A DNA stretch of 37,680 nucleotides from the IMG/VR virus record IMGVR_UViG_3300033571_015756, positions 1-37,680 of that record. The stretch is one strand, 5' to 3'. Below, one piece after another: positions 29,881 through 37,680 of the stretch (position 1 is its first letter; the number at the start of each line of letters is the position of its first letter). A model generated the notes under the pieces. The model saw only the letters and a program-made list of their open reading frames with translations. It was not told where the DNA came from and did not search any database. The DNA is from a virus. Made by a program: the position numbers and the translations under genes.

Positions 29881-32800
29881 TGGCCGACAAGAGCGCGCCA
29901 AAGTCTGTTGACCTCTCGCAGTTCCTGAAGCCGGCGCCGCCGATCAAGCCCGCCGCCCCTGCGCCGGTTGCCGCGCAGTTTCGGGATACCCCACCTGCAG
30001 CGGCGCCCAAGTCCTCGTCGGTGAAGTCGGTGGACCTGTCGGGTTTCCTCAAAGGGAAGCCCCCGGCCCCCAAGCAGCCTCTCCTGACTCCGACTGGCCA
30101 TGTTACCAGCGTCTCGGAGAAAGCGGCGCGAACCAATCGCGCAGCCCTTGACCAAACAAATCCGCCCATGACTGGAGCGGACGCCAAGCGGGCGGCGGAC
30201 ACGGCTGCGCTCTTCTCTGGGTCCACGGCATATCGTCCCAGCCCTCAACAGATTGCTGCAAGCCTGCCGCCTCCGACGCCGCCAGAGACCCTGTCCGAAG
30301 CGGTGCGGAAGTCCAGGGAACGCCTGTTGTCTGATGCCGGCCGTAGCGCCCTGAGCACGGTTGATCTTACCACCAAGGCGCTGACCCAGGCCCAGCGGGC
30401 GGGCGAGGCCGGCATGAACCTGGATCTTGGTGAGGCATTAGGCAAAGCCACTGGAGCGGCGGGTTACGGCTTGGGCGCTGTGGGTTCTGGCTTTGACGCC
30501 GCTGCCCGTACGATCCTCGGCGCCACCAACGTCGGCCCCGCGATTGAGGCGGTGTACGGTAAGCCCCTTGAGGAGGCCACGGCGGGCCTTTCCCCTGGCG
30601 CCATCAACCTCCCGCGCATTCCGGTGCCTGGCCTCACCCAGCTACTGAACGCTGGCCAGAGCCTATACGAGTCCGCGACGAACGCTCCGGTGGAACCGAA
30701 GATCAAGGGCTGGAGCACCATCGGCGGCCCGGTCCAGTACGACCTGAGCATCCCCAGAGAGTTTCCCGTTGAAGCGGGCATCCAGATCGGCGGCATGTTC
30801 CCGGTCGGTAAACTGTTTCGCCCGCCTCGGTCGCCCACGATCCCGAAGAACCTGGAGTACAACGCCAGGCAGTTCGTTGGACCGGGGCAGGTCGCCCGGG
30901 AAGCGGCGGATGCGGCGGCGGCGTTCCAGGGTGGCGAGGGGGTCTTCACGCCGGATCTAAGCGCCCTGCCCACTGCCGCCGCCGTAGAGGCCGGAAAGAA
31001 GGCCGCCAGGACCGCGAAAGCCGCCACGAAGATCCAACCCCCCAAGGAAGCGGTCACGCGGCCCACGGCCGCCCCTGAGCCTCCAGCGCCTGCCCCGCCT
31101 GTGCCCGTGGACAATTGGCCCTCCGATGTCCCGCGCACGGTGTTTCATGGCTATGGGCGCAAGGATCAGGCCAGCGTCTATGGCGGTTTGAAAGAGCCGA
31201 TCTTGGGTCCGGCCCGCTACTCCGCGTTCGACAAGGCCGACGCGGCGGAGTTTGGCCCCAACGTGGTGGAGAGCCAGGCCAGCACTAAAAACCCGCTCGT
31301 CATTCGGAACAACGACGACTGGATGGAGGCATGGCGGCAGGCCGGCTACCGCGGGCCGCCCGTGCAGTTGACCGCCGAATTGCTGGCCGACCTGCGGAGA
31401 AACATTGAGCAGCGCGGCCATGATGGCGTCATCGTCTGGTTCGACCCGATGGCGGATGTGGATGCCGCGGGCAAGCCCACCAAGCGCCTGCGAGAGGCGT
31501 TCGGCGGACCTCAGGTGGTTGAGTTCGGCAAGACCTACGGTGCGCTTGAGCGGGCCCCGCCCGCCGCCAAGCCGGCTCCTAAGGTTGCAGAGGGTGTTGC
31601 TGAACCTCCTGCTACGCCCAAGGAGGAAACGGCGCCGAAGCCCCCTGAAGCGCCGCCCGCAGCCAAACGCCCGCCCGTGTCTCCCGAGGCTCAGGATGCC
31701 GCGAACATGGCCTGGGGCAAGGCGGTGCAGACGGCCGAGGGCCTAGACGCCGCAGATCCAATTCGCACCACGCCGCCCAAGAAGCCCGTGGTGAAGACCT
31801 ACACGGCCGGTGTCGTGCGCGCCGGAGAGGTGGCAGATCGCATTGATGCTGCCGTCAGGTCCAGCGATGTCGATGGCCTAAGACAGATTGCGGCCGAACT
31901 GGAAGACCTTCCCTCGGCGGGTCAATCCATGACGGATGGGGCGCAGCTGGCGGTCCTGAAGGACTACCTGAGCGATGCTATGACTCATGTGGCGGCGACG
32001 GGGCGGGGCATTGGAAATGCCGTGGGCGAGACACTGGCACGGCCTCGGGCGTCAGTCGCAGACGACCTTGTGGAACGGTTGCGGCAGAGCCAAGGCGAGC
32101 GTCCGGCTCAGGTCGAGGGCGGGGTCGTCCAGCCGGATCCTGAACCGGCCCGCACCAGCGACTTCTACAACCGCGCCCTGGCGGCGTGGAACGAGATCGG
32201 CACGAAGCTGGATAACCTCTTCGGTGAGGGCGCTCCGATGCCGCCCACGCCGGAGCGACCGCGCTTGGCGGGCATGGACAAGGACCACTGGGTCCACGGT
32301 GCTCTGGACCGGATCCAGAAGGCCATTGATGACGGCGACGGCCAGGCGGTGGTGAACGAGGCGTCCTCGGCCAGTCGGGTCATGGCAGACCCCAAGGCCG
32401 ATGTGGTGGAGCGCGCAGCTGCGGCCACGGCCATGGACTATGCCCGCCAGGGGATGGAGCATCTTCAGGGTCGCGCCATCCGCGAGCGCGCCGGCGAGTT
32501 CGTGCGTCCCGGTGAAGCGGCTGACATCTACAGCATGTCCGACATGTCCCGGCCGAAGACGGTGCCCGAGGCTCAAAAGCAAGCCGCTCGCGCTGAAGAG
32601 GCTCAGGCTTTCCCGGATACCCGCACGGCGCCACATGACCTGGACGACGGTCTCAGCGCGCCGCGGCAAATGTCGCCGGAGGATCTGGCCCGCATCATCA
32701 ACGGCAACGGCCTTCCGGGATCTCGCAAGCCAGATCCGACGACGCCGATCCCTCCGGTTCCCCAGGCGGTGAAGACGCCCCAGGAGCTCGCTCGAGACCT

Positions 32801-35800
32801 GGCCGACGTGGTGGGCGTGATCGTGCGCCGGGGCCGGATCCGGTTCCGCAACGCCCTGGGCGTGCTCAACACCCGGTCGCACATCATCCGCATGAAGGAG
32901 ATGGCCGACTTTGACGTGGTCGCTCACGAAGTGGGCCACGCTCTGGAGTTCAAGGGCAAGAAGACCGGCGAGGAGTTTGAGGGTCTCAAGCGATTCTTTA
33001 ACGCCCACGACGCCGTGCTTTCGCTGTTCACCTATGCCAGTGCGCCGGCCAACGCTGCGAGGATCGAAGGGTTCGCGGAGTGGATCCGCCTGTACATGAC
33101 CAACCCCGACATGCTGCGAAAGTACACCGCGCAGACCATGACGGACTTTGAGGCGGTCATGGCGGCATCTGCCCCGGATGTGCTGCAGGGCCTGCAGAGG
33201 ATCCAGGCTGAGTACGATGCCTACATCAAGGCCGACCCGGTCAGCATCGGCATGTCCCGGGTGGCCGAGTACCCGAAGCAGAAGGGCTTCGCCGAGAAGG
33301 TTGGCGAAGCGATGCGCGACCCTAGGCGCGCCATGGGCGGGCTGATGGACGACTTCGTCTACGGCTACGCCTCCAATCTCAATCCGCTCCGCAAGGGGGT
33401 GAACTCCCTCCTGAAGGTGGCCGAGGCGAACATTCGCAAGTCCGGGTGGCAGGTGCAACGGCGCCTTCGGCAAATGCCCAAGAAGGTGACTGAGAACCCC
33501 TTTGACATGATGGAGGCGCTGCCGGGTGCGGCCAACCGAGGCCTGGTAGATGTGAACAAGGGGATTGTTCCCTACGGCGGGGTCGCGCCGGTGGGCATGT
33601 CATTCATCGAGATCCTGGGCGCTGCGGGGGATGCGGCGCGAGCGGCGGGCAAACGCATTGGTCGCACGATTTCGCCCGACGAGTGGCTGACCCGCTTCGA
33701 CTCCTACCTGATCTCCCGACGCATGGTGAAGCAGTGGGAGCGGCACGAACGGGGCGAGATTGGACGGCCGGACCTCCTGAGCAAGGAACAGCATCAGGCG
33801 ATCATCGACGCCGAAGAGGCCATGTTCCCGGAGTGGCGAAGCGCCGCGCAGCAGATGTACGAGATGCAGGGCCGCCTGTGGGCGAAGCTTCGGGACGCCG
33901 GCATCATGTCTCAGGCCCTCTATTTGAAGACCACTCGCGATCACCCGGACTACGTCCCCACGCTTCGGGACATGACCGACGTAACCGAGGACATGGCGCG
34001 GGACATTGAGAATGTGACCGGCATGAGCGCCTCAGACGCCCTTGCAAACTTGGGAAAAATTGCCGGGTTCAAGGGGTCTCAGCGCAATGTTCTTTCCCCA
34101 ACTCGGGCGATCTTTGAAACGATCATGTCGTCAAATCTCGCCATCGCGAAAAATGATGTCCACAAGGCCCTGCTGAACCTATCGCGCCTCCCCGGGTCCG
34201 GCCAGTTGGTGGAACAGATCCCGCGCTACACCCGCGAGGCCATCAACGTCAGCGCCTCAGAGATGGCCGAGAAAGTGGCCGAGATCGTGGGCAACACGAA
34301 CCTGGACGCCTTCACTCAGGGCCTCGTCACCCAGGCCGTGGCAGACGCCGATGGCATGACGGTGTGGCGGGCGGTCGAGGACGCCAAGCGCGGCCAGTTC
34401 ATCATCCATGCCTGGGAAAAGGGCGTGCGTCACGACCTGCGCCTTCCTGGCGGCAAGGAGGGCAAGCAGATCTACGACGCCCTAACCGGCATGGACCGAC
34501 TGACCTCGCAGGCCTGGCTGAACATCGTAGCGGTCCCCGGCGCCGCGCTGCGATCAGGGGTGGTCATGCACCCGACGTTCGCCCTGACCAACCTTGGCCG
34601 GGACATGGTCTCGACCGCTGCGCTGACAAATGTGGGTTACCTGCCAGGGTTCGACAACATCCGCTCCCTGTTCAATGAGGTGCGCCAAGGGGACACAGCC
34701 ACCCGGTACCGGATCGGCATGGGTATCGTCGGCGGTGAGCGCGCTGCAGCTGTCCGCGCTGTGCGAGAGAACAACGACATCCTGCGCCTGAGGAAGGCCG
34801 GGTTCCGCATCGTCCGTCCGCGCACCATCGGTGAGGCTCTGCGGATGATCCCCACTGCGGGCGAGATGTTGCAGAAGGGCGCCGAAGCCGTCGAACTGGC
34901 TGAGACCAGCACTCGCCTGTCCGTCTTTGACCGGGCCGAGCAGCGCGCCCTGGCCCGAGGTCTTTCGCCGTATGAGGCCATGATGGAGGCGTCTCTCGAG
35001 GCCCGTCGCGTCATCGACTTCGACGCCCGGGGCGCCAACCAGTTCCTGCAGGGCCTGCAGATCGCCACGCCGTTCCTGAGGGCCAACATTCAGGGCATGC
35101 GAAGCTTCCTGCGCGTACTGCCGCCCACCGAACTCTTCACTGTGCTGCTGCACAACCTGACTGTTCCCAAGGCCGCGCAGGTGGCCATGACCGAAACCCA
35201 GCGTATTCGGTTGGGCAAGAGCCTGAACCTCTGGCGTGCGATGGGTCTCATGGCGGCGCTCGAGATGACGCTGCGGGTCGTAAACCAAGACAATCCGGTC
35301 TACGACCAGCTGGACGATCTGCGCCGGCAGAACTGGGTCATCCCGATTGGCAATCGTGTTCTGGTCCTGCCCAAGCCATTTGAGATGGCGCTGATGGGCA
35401 ACCTCATGTCACGGTTCTACGAGGGCGTGGTCATGAACGACCCCACCGCGGGCGCCGAGGCCTGGAAGGACTTCGTAGACGTTGCGGTGCCGCCCGTGGT
35501 CCCTCAGACGGTCAAGATGGTCCTGAACATCGCTCGGAACCGGGACGACTTCGGTAATGCCATCGTGCCCGAGGGCAAGCGTCAGCGCATGCCGGAAGAT
35601 CAGTACGGAGACCGAACCAATCCCCTAGCCATTGAGATTGCTCGCTCGCTTGCTGCCGGCGGCGTTCACTGGTCTCCGGCCGTGATCGATTACGTCGCCA
35701 GAAACTCTGGAGGCTACGCCAGTCGCGACCTCATGAACGGCATTGAAGCCGTGATGACTCCCGCCACTCGAGAGGCATTCGACGCCACGAAGGCGCCGGT

Positions 35801-36512
35801 GCTGCAGAGGTTCTGGAAGGACCCGACGCGCATGGCCACGGGCTCCAGGGAGTTCTGGGGTCTCGCCCGGGGCTTCGGAGGCGAACTGACCTCACAACAG
35901 CAGTCGTTCCATGCATCTCTGCAGACTGCCGACATGACCCGCGCCCAGCAGATCTACAACCGCGGCGACCCCTGGGATCGCGCCTACCTGATGGCCACGG
36001 CGCCTGGCGTGTCGTCCGACATGAAGGTGTTCCATCCGATGGTCACCATGCCCAAGATCGTGGGCGCCCTGGGCGACATGACCACCCTGTTGGCGAAGGG
36101 CAACGTGACCTCGCTGGACGGCCAGGTGATCGACCTGACCCCTGCGCAGCGCCGTGATGCGATCAACGCCATGGCCTGGGCGGGACTATCCATGAAGGTC
36201 AACGCCCTGCATGACATCGGCTACATGGGCTACGAGGACAAGCCTGCCTGGCCGTACCGCGCCTACCTGCAGAAAGTCTACGAGATTGATCCCCGGCTCT
36301 ACCAGCACCTGGACATGATGGTCGCCGCTGAATCCGGTGTCAGCCTGGAGATGATCCCGGCCCTGCGGACCACCTATCGCGACAGCATCGCCCCCATCGT
36401 CAACCGTCGCATCTCGCGTGAGGACATGGAGCTCATGGCTGACATCAAGCGCGAGAGCGCGACCACGCGGAAGAAGCTGGGCGAGCGGTTGCGGGAAGTG
36501 TCGCCCCCCTGA
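29880..36512 (+). CDS. giant polyvalent protein (2210 aa): ART-like, zinc metallopeptidase and LPD38-type domains
   Basis: Large polyvalent proteins are packaged or injected proteins with several effector domains. The N-terminus has a Pro-rich region with SVDLSQFLK (9-17) and SVDLSGFLK (50-58). At about 418-550 is an ADP-ribosyltransferase-like domain (TVFHGYGRKD, STKNPLVIRN, GHDGVIVWF). At about 1010-1075 is a zinc metallopeptidase (VVAHEVGHALE, His1016/Glu1017/His1020, then EGFAEWIR). A long helical region follows. At about 1500-1950 (PGAALRSGVVMHPTFALTNL to ATPFLRANIQGMRSFLRVL and NWVIPIGNRVLVLPKP) it matches the large polyvalent protein-associated domain I know as LPD38. No frameshift was seen. 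The ATG shares one base with the previous stop. Confidence 0.85.
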   Translation: MADKSAPKSVDLSQFLKPAPPIKPAAPAPVAAQFRDTPPAAAPKSSSVKSVDLSGFLKGKPPAPKQPLLTPTGHVTSVSEKAARTNRAALDQTNPPMTGADAKRAADTAALFSGSTAYRPSPQQIAASLPPPTPPETLSEAVRKSRERLLSDAGRSALSTVDLTTKALTQAQRAGEAGMNLDLGEALGKATGAAGYGLGAVGSGFDAAARTILGATNVGPAIEAVYGKPLEEATAGLSPGAINLPRIPVPGLTQLLNAGQSLYESATNAPVEPKIKGWSTIGGPVQYDLSIPREFPVEAGIQIGGMFPVGKLFRPPRSPTIPKNLEYNARQFVGPGQVAREAADAAAAFQGGEGVFTPDLSALPTAAAVEAGKKAARTAKAATKIQPPKEAVTRPTAAPEPPAPAPPVPVDNWPSDVPRTVFHGYGRKDQASVYGGLKEPILGPARYSAFDKADAAEFGPNVVESQASTKNPLVIRNNDDWMEAWRQAGYRGPPVQLTAELLADLRRNIEQRGHDGVIVWFDPMADVDAAGKPTKRLREAFGGPQVVEFGKTYGALERAPPAAKPAPKVAEGVAEPPATPKEETAPKPPEAPPAAKRPPVSPEAQDAANMAWGKAVQTAEGLDAADPIRTTPPKKPVVKTYTAGVVRAGEVADRIDAAVRSSDVDGLRQIAAELEDLPSAGQSMTDGAQLAVLKDYLSDAMTHVAATGRGIGNAVGETLARPRASVADDLVERLRQSQGERPAQVEGGVVQPDPEPARTSDFYNRALAAWNEIGTKLDNLFGEGAPMPPTPERPRLAGMDKDHWVHGALDRIQKAIDDGDGQAVVNEASSASRVMADPKADVVERAAAATAMDYARQGMEHLQGRAIRERAGEFVRPGEAADIYSMSDMSRPKTVPEAQKQAARAEEAQAFPDTRTAPHDLDDGLSAPRQMSPEDLARIINGNGLPGSRKPDPTTPIPPVPQAVKTPQELARDLADVVGVIVRRGRIRFRNALGVLNTRSHIIRMKEMADFDVVAHEVGHALEFKGKKTGEEFEGLKRFFNAHDAVLSLFTYASAPANAARIEGFAEWIRLYMTNPDMLRKYTAQTMTDFEAVMAASAPDVLQGLQRIQAEYDAYIKADPVSIGMSRVAEYPKQKGFAEKVGEAMRDPRRAMGGLMDDFVYGYASNLNPLRKGVNSLLKVAEANIRKSGWQVQRRLRQMPKKVTENPFDMMEALPGAANRGLVDVNKGIVPYGGVAPVGMSFIEILGAAGDAARAAGKRIGRTISPDEWLTRFDSYLISRRMVKQWERHERGEIGRPDLLSKEQHQAIIDAEEAMFPEWRSAAQQMYEMQGRLWAKLRDAGIMSQALYLKTTRDHPDYVPTLRDMTDVTEDMARDIENVTGMSASDALANLGKIAGFKGSQRNVLSPTRAIFETIMSSNLAIAKNDVHKALLNLSRLPGSGQLVEQIPRYTREAINVSASEMAEKVAEIVGNTNLDAFTQGLVTQAVADADGMTVWRAVEDAKRGQFIIHAWEKGVRHDLRLPGGKEGKQIYDALTGMDRLTSQAWLNIVAVPGAALRSGVVMHPTFALTNLGRDMVSTAALTNVGYLPGFDNIRSLFNEVRQGDTATRYRIGMGIVGGERAAAVRAVRENNDILRLRKAGFRIVRPRTIGEALRMIPTAGEMLQKGAEAVELAETSTRLSVFDRAEQRALARGLSPYEAMMEASLEARRVIDFDARGANQFLQGLQIATPFLRANIQGMRSFLRVLPPTELFTVLLHNLTVPKAAQVAMTETQRIRLGKSLNLWRAMGLMAALEMTLRVVNQDNPVYDQLDDLRRQNWVIPIGNRVLVLPKPFEMALMGNLMSRFYEGVVMNDPTAGAEAWKDFVDVAVPPVVPQTVKMVLNIARNRDDFGNAIVPEGKRQRMPEDQYGDRTNPLAIEIARSLAAGGVHWSPAVIDYVARNSGGYASRDLMNGIEAVMTPATREAFDATKAPVLQRFWKDPTRMATGSREFWGLARGFGGELTSQQQSFHASLQTADMTRAQQIYNRGDPWDRAYLMATAPGVSSDMKVFHPMVTMPKIVGALGDMTTLLAKGNVTSLDGQVIDLTPAQRRDAINAMAWAGLSMKVNALHDIGYMGYEDKPAWPYRAYLQKVYEIDPRLYQHLDMMVAAESGVSLEMIPALRTTYRDSIAPIVNRRISREDMELMADIKRESATTRKKLGERLREVSPP

Positions 36513-36541
36513 TACCTTGGGCGAAACCTTGGAGGTGAACC

Positions 36542-36907
36542 ATGCCGGTCAGCATCATTGACGAACAGGAGATGGAGCCGACGCCCCGGCTTCGTCTGGT
36601 GCCAACTCCCGATGAACTTGAGGAGCTAGTGGATGTCTCTCCAGCGCCTGCGCGGCCGGATCCCCTGCCGGAGCCCCGACGCCCCCGACTCCCCTTCCAG
36701 TTCCCAACCAAGGAAGTCGTCGCCGTCCTGTCAGCGATCGCGCTGATCATCTCGGTGCGGCTGTCCCTGGTCCTGGGCTTCATGGCCACGGCGGCGCTGT
36801 TCTGGATCGCAGCTACGGCGCCGTCCATTGGATCCATCTCAGCAGCCGGCCTGTTCGCGGTTCTGGTCTTCTGGCCACTCTCCTGGCTCGCGCTGAAGAA
36901 GGGCTGA
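36542..36907 (+). CDS. membrane protein with acidic/Pro-rich N-terminus (121 aa), holin candidate
   Basis: Begins MPVSIIDEQEMEPTPRLRLV. The first 55 residues are charged and Pro-rich, then two or three hydrophobic segments follow (about 57-78, 80-95 and 97-117), ending WLALKKG. GGAGG lies seven bases before the ATG. Gene size, the basic C-terminal end and the position after the virion genes fit a holin or small virion membrane protein; no family was recognised. Confidence 0.62.
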   Translation: MPVSIIDEQEMEPTPRLRLVPTPDELEELVDVSPAPARPDPLPEPRRPRLPFQFPTKEVVAVLSAIALIISVRLSLVLGFMATAALFWIAATAPSIGSISAAGLFAVLVFWPLSWLALKKG

Positions 36908-36911
36908 TCCG

Positions 36912-37463
36912 ATGGCCTACCCCTATACCTTTGGATCTCTGTCCGGCGTCGTCCCCGCCTCCTACCTTGACTCCAATTTTGCGAACGCGGCTGAAGTCAC
37001 GATCAACTTCTCCGCAGCGGGCCTCATCACCGGCGGCGGCACCTTGGCGGCGAACCGGACCTTCACCGTCACCGCTGCGACGGCGGCCAACGTCCAGGCT
37101 GGGAGCAGCGCCACGGTGGCAACAACTCCCAGCGCCCTGTCAGGATCGGCTACCCCGCAGACCCTGACCGATGCCGCGACGGTGAACTGGGCCATGACCG
37201 CCGGCTACAATGCCAAGGTGACCCTGGGCGGGAACCGGACCATTGCAGCCCCGTCTGGTTCCATCCTCGGCCTGACCTACGCCCTCGAGGTGATCCAGGA
37301 CGCCACGGGATCCCGGGTGCCCTCCCTGAACGCCTGCTTTGACTTCGGATCGGCGGGCGCTCCTACCTTCTCCACCGGCGCCAACAAGCGGGATATCATC
37401 TTCATGTACTGCTACGACGCCACGACCCCGGCGTTCCGCTGCACCTTCTCCAAGGCGGCGTAA
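36912..37463 (+). CDS. tail fibre-like structural protein (183 aa)
   Basis: Begins MAYPYTFGSLSGVVPASYLD, with SNFANAAEVTINFSAAGL, then the region NRTFTVTAATAANVQAG and LGGNRTIAAPSGSILGLTYA, and a Trp-poor Gly/Thr/Ala-rich end. The repeated LGGNRT/LAANRT pattern and beta-rich composition are typical of small trimeric fibre or hyaluronidase-like phage proteins. GGGCTGATCCG precedes the ATG, five bases after the previous stop. It is coupled to the RCC1-like gene by TAATG. A host-contact role is likely but unproven. Confidence 0.65.
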   Translation: MAYPYTFGSLSGVVPASYLDSNFANAAEVTINFSAAGLITGGGTLAANRTFTVTAATAANVQAGSSATVATTPSALSGSATPQTLTDAATVNWAMTAGYNAKVTLGGNRTIAAPSGSILGLTYALEVIQDATGSRVPSLNACFDFGSAGAPTFSTGANKRDIIFMYCYDATTPAFRCTFSKAA

Positions 37464-37680
37464 TGCACCCGTTCTCGTCAGCGATGATGCAGGGAGGTCC
37501 TACAGGGAAGCGGCTGTTCCTTTGGGGGCAAAACACCTACGGACAGCTTGGAGACGGCACCACGGTCGATCAAAACTCACCAATTCAGATCGGCGGTCCC
37601 GTCTGGGCCGATGTCGCGCTAGGAAGCAGCCACTCCCTTGGGGTGCGGACGGATGGCACCCTGTGGGCATGGGGCGCCTA
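37463..37680 (+). CDS. RCC1-repeat protein, N-terminal part, cut by window edge
   Basis: Begins MHPFSSAMMQGGPTGKRLFL and then has WGQNTYGQLGDGTTVDQNSP, WADVALGSSHSLGVRTDG and TLWAWG: the RCC1 repeat signature of a beta-propeller (WGxNxxGQLGDG, then a Gly-x-x-His-S/T-L-x-V/L motif). The first 72 residues fit one repeat and the start of the next. It shares one base with the previous stop. In phages such propellers are candidates for receptor binding, or for contacts with host proteins; role inferred. The rest lies beyond the window. Confidence 0.85.
   Translation, partial: MHPFSSAMMQGGPTGKRLFLWGQNTYGQLGDGTTVDQNSPIQIGGPVWADVALGSSHSLGVRTDGTLWAWGA

Noticed and set aside
32052-33473. 473-codon open frame on the minus strand
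   Set aside because: Opposite the giant polyvalent protein; His/Val/Arg-rich translation and no ribosome site.
1-37680. tRNA genes and CRISPR arrays
   Set aside because: No cloverleaf with TTCRA loop or regular repeat-spacer array was found on reading the gaps.

Overview
The window is part of the genome of a tailed phage with a podovirus-type (short-tailed) late gene set. It is G+C rich, roughly 60-65 % judged by eye. The evidence is an ordered run of small terminase-like protein, large terminase, portal, scaffold, major capsid protein, head-tail adaptor, tail nozzle-like protein, internal virion proteins, a virion transglycosylase and a giant polyvalent protein, with no tape measure, sheath or tube genes. 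The host cannot be read directly. The base composition and the small accessory families suit a high-GC proteobacterium, possibly an alphaproteobacterium, which is inference only. No tRNA, rRNA or CRISPR array was seen. The window is cut inside a gene at both ends.

The layout is two divergent blocks around a 666-base non-coding region (9631-10296). The leftward block (1-9630) holds about 23 mostly small accessory genes in tightly coupled chains, many starting at an ATGA or GTGA overlap with the previous stop. They include a cytosine-5 DNA methyltransferase, an endonuclease VII-type HNH nuclease, an HTH protein, several one- or two-span membrane proteins, zinc-ribbon proteins and a large virion-like protein (3581-5182) followed by a terminator. 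A short rightward island (5196-5837) inside it encodes four very basic peptides. Six leftward genes or chains are preceded by a similar leader: a hairpin built on GGCC or GGCGCC, then ACCT, then the ribosome binding site.

The rightward block begins with a small coupled protein and a serine recombinase (10297-11276), then a degenerate HNH-like frame overlapping the probable small terminase gene. The large terminase carries a 339-residue intein with LAGLIDADG endonuclease motifs. Portal, a structured gap with a 10-codon basic micro-ORF, scaffold and capsid genes follow. A strong terminator at 21721-21757 separates capsid genes from the adaptor and nozzle genes. Three successive virion proteins share a roughly 40-residue GxGY repeat. 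The right third is occupied by DNA-ejection-type internal proteins, including the 2210-residue polyvalent protein, and ends in a truncated RCC1-repeat gene.

The most unusual points are the nuclease gene whose first 12 codons copy the start of the downstream methyltransferase with only synonymous changes, the repeated hairpin leaders, a seven-run G-quadruplex tract with paired CGGAC boxes in the divergent region, and the pair of look-alike basic micro-ORFs.
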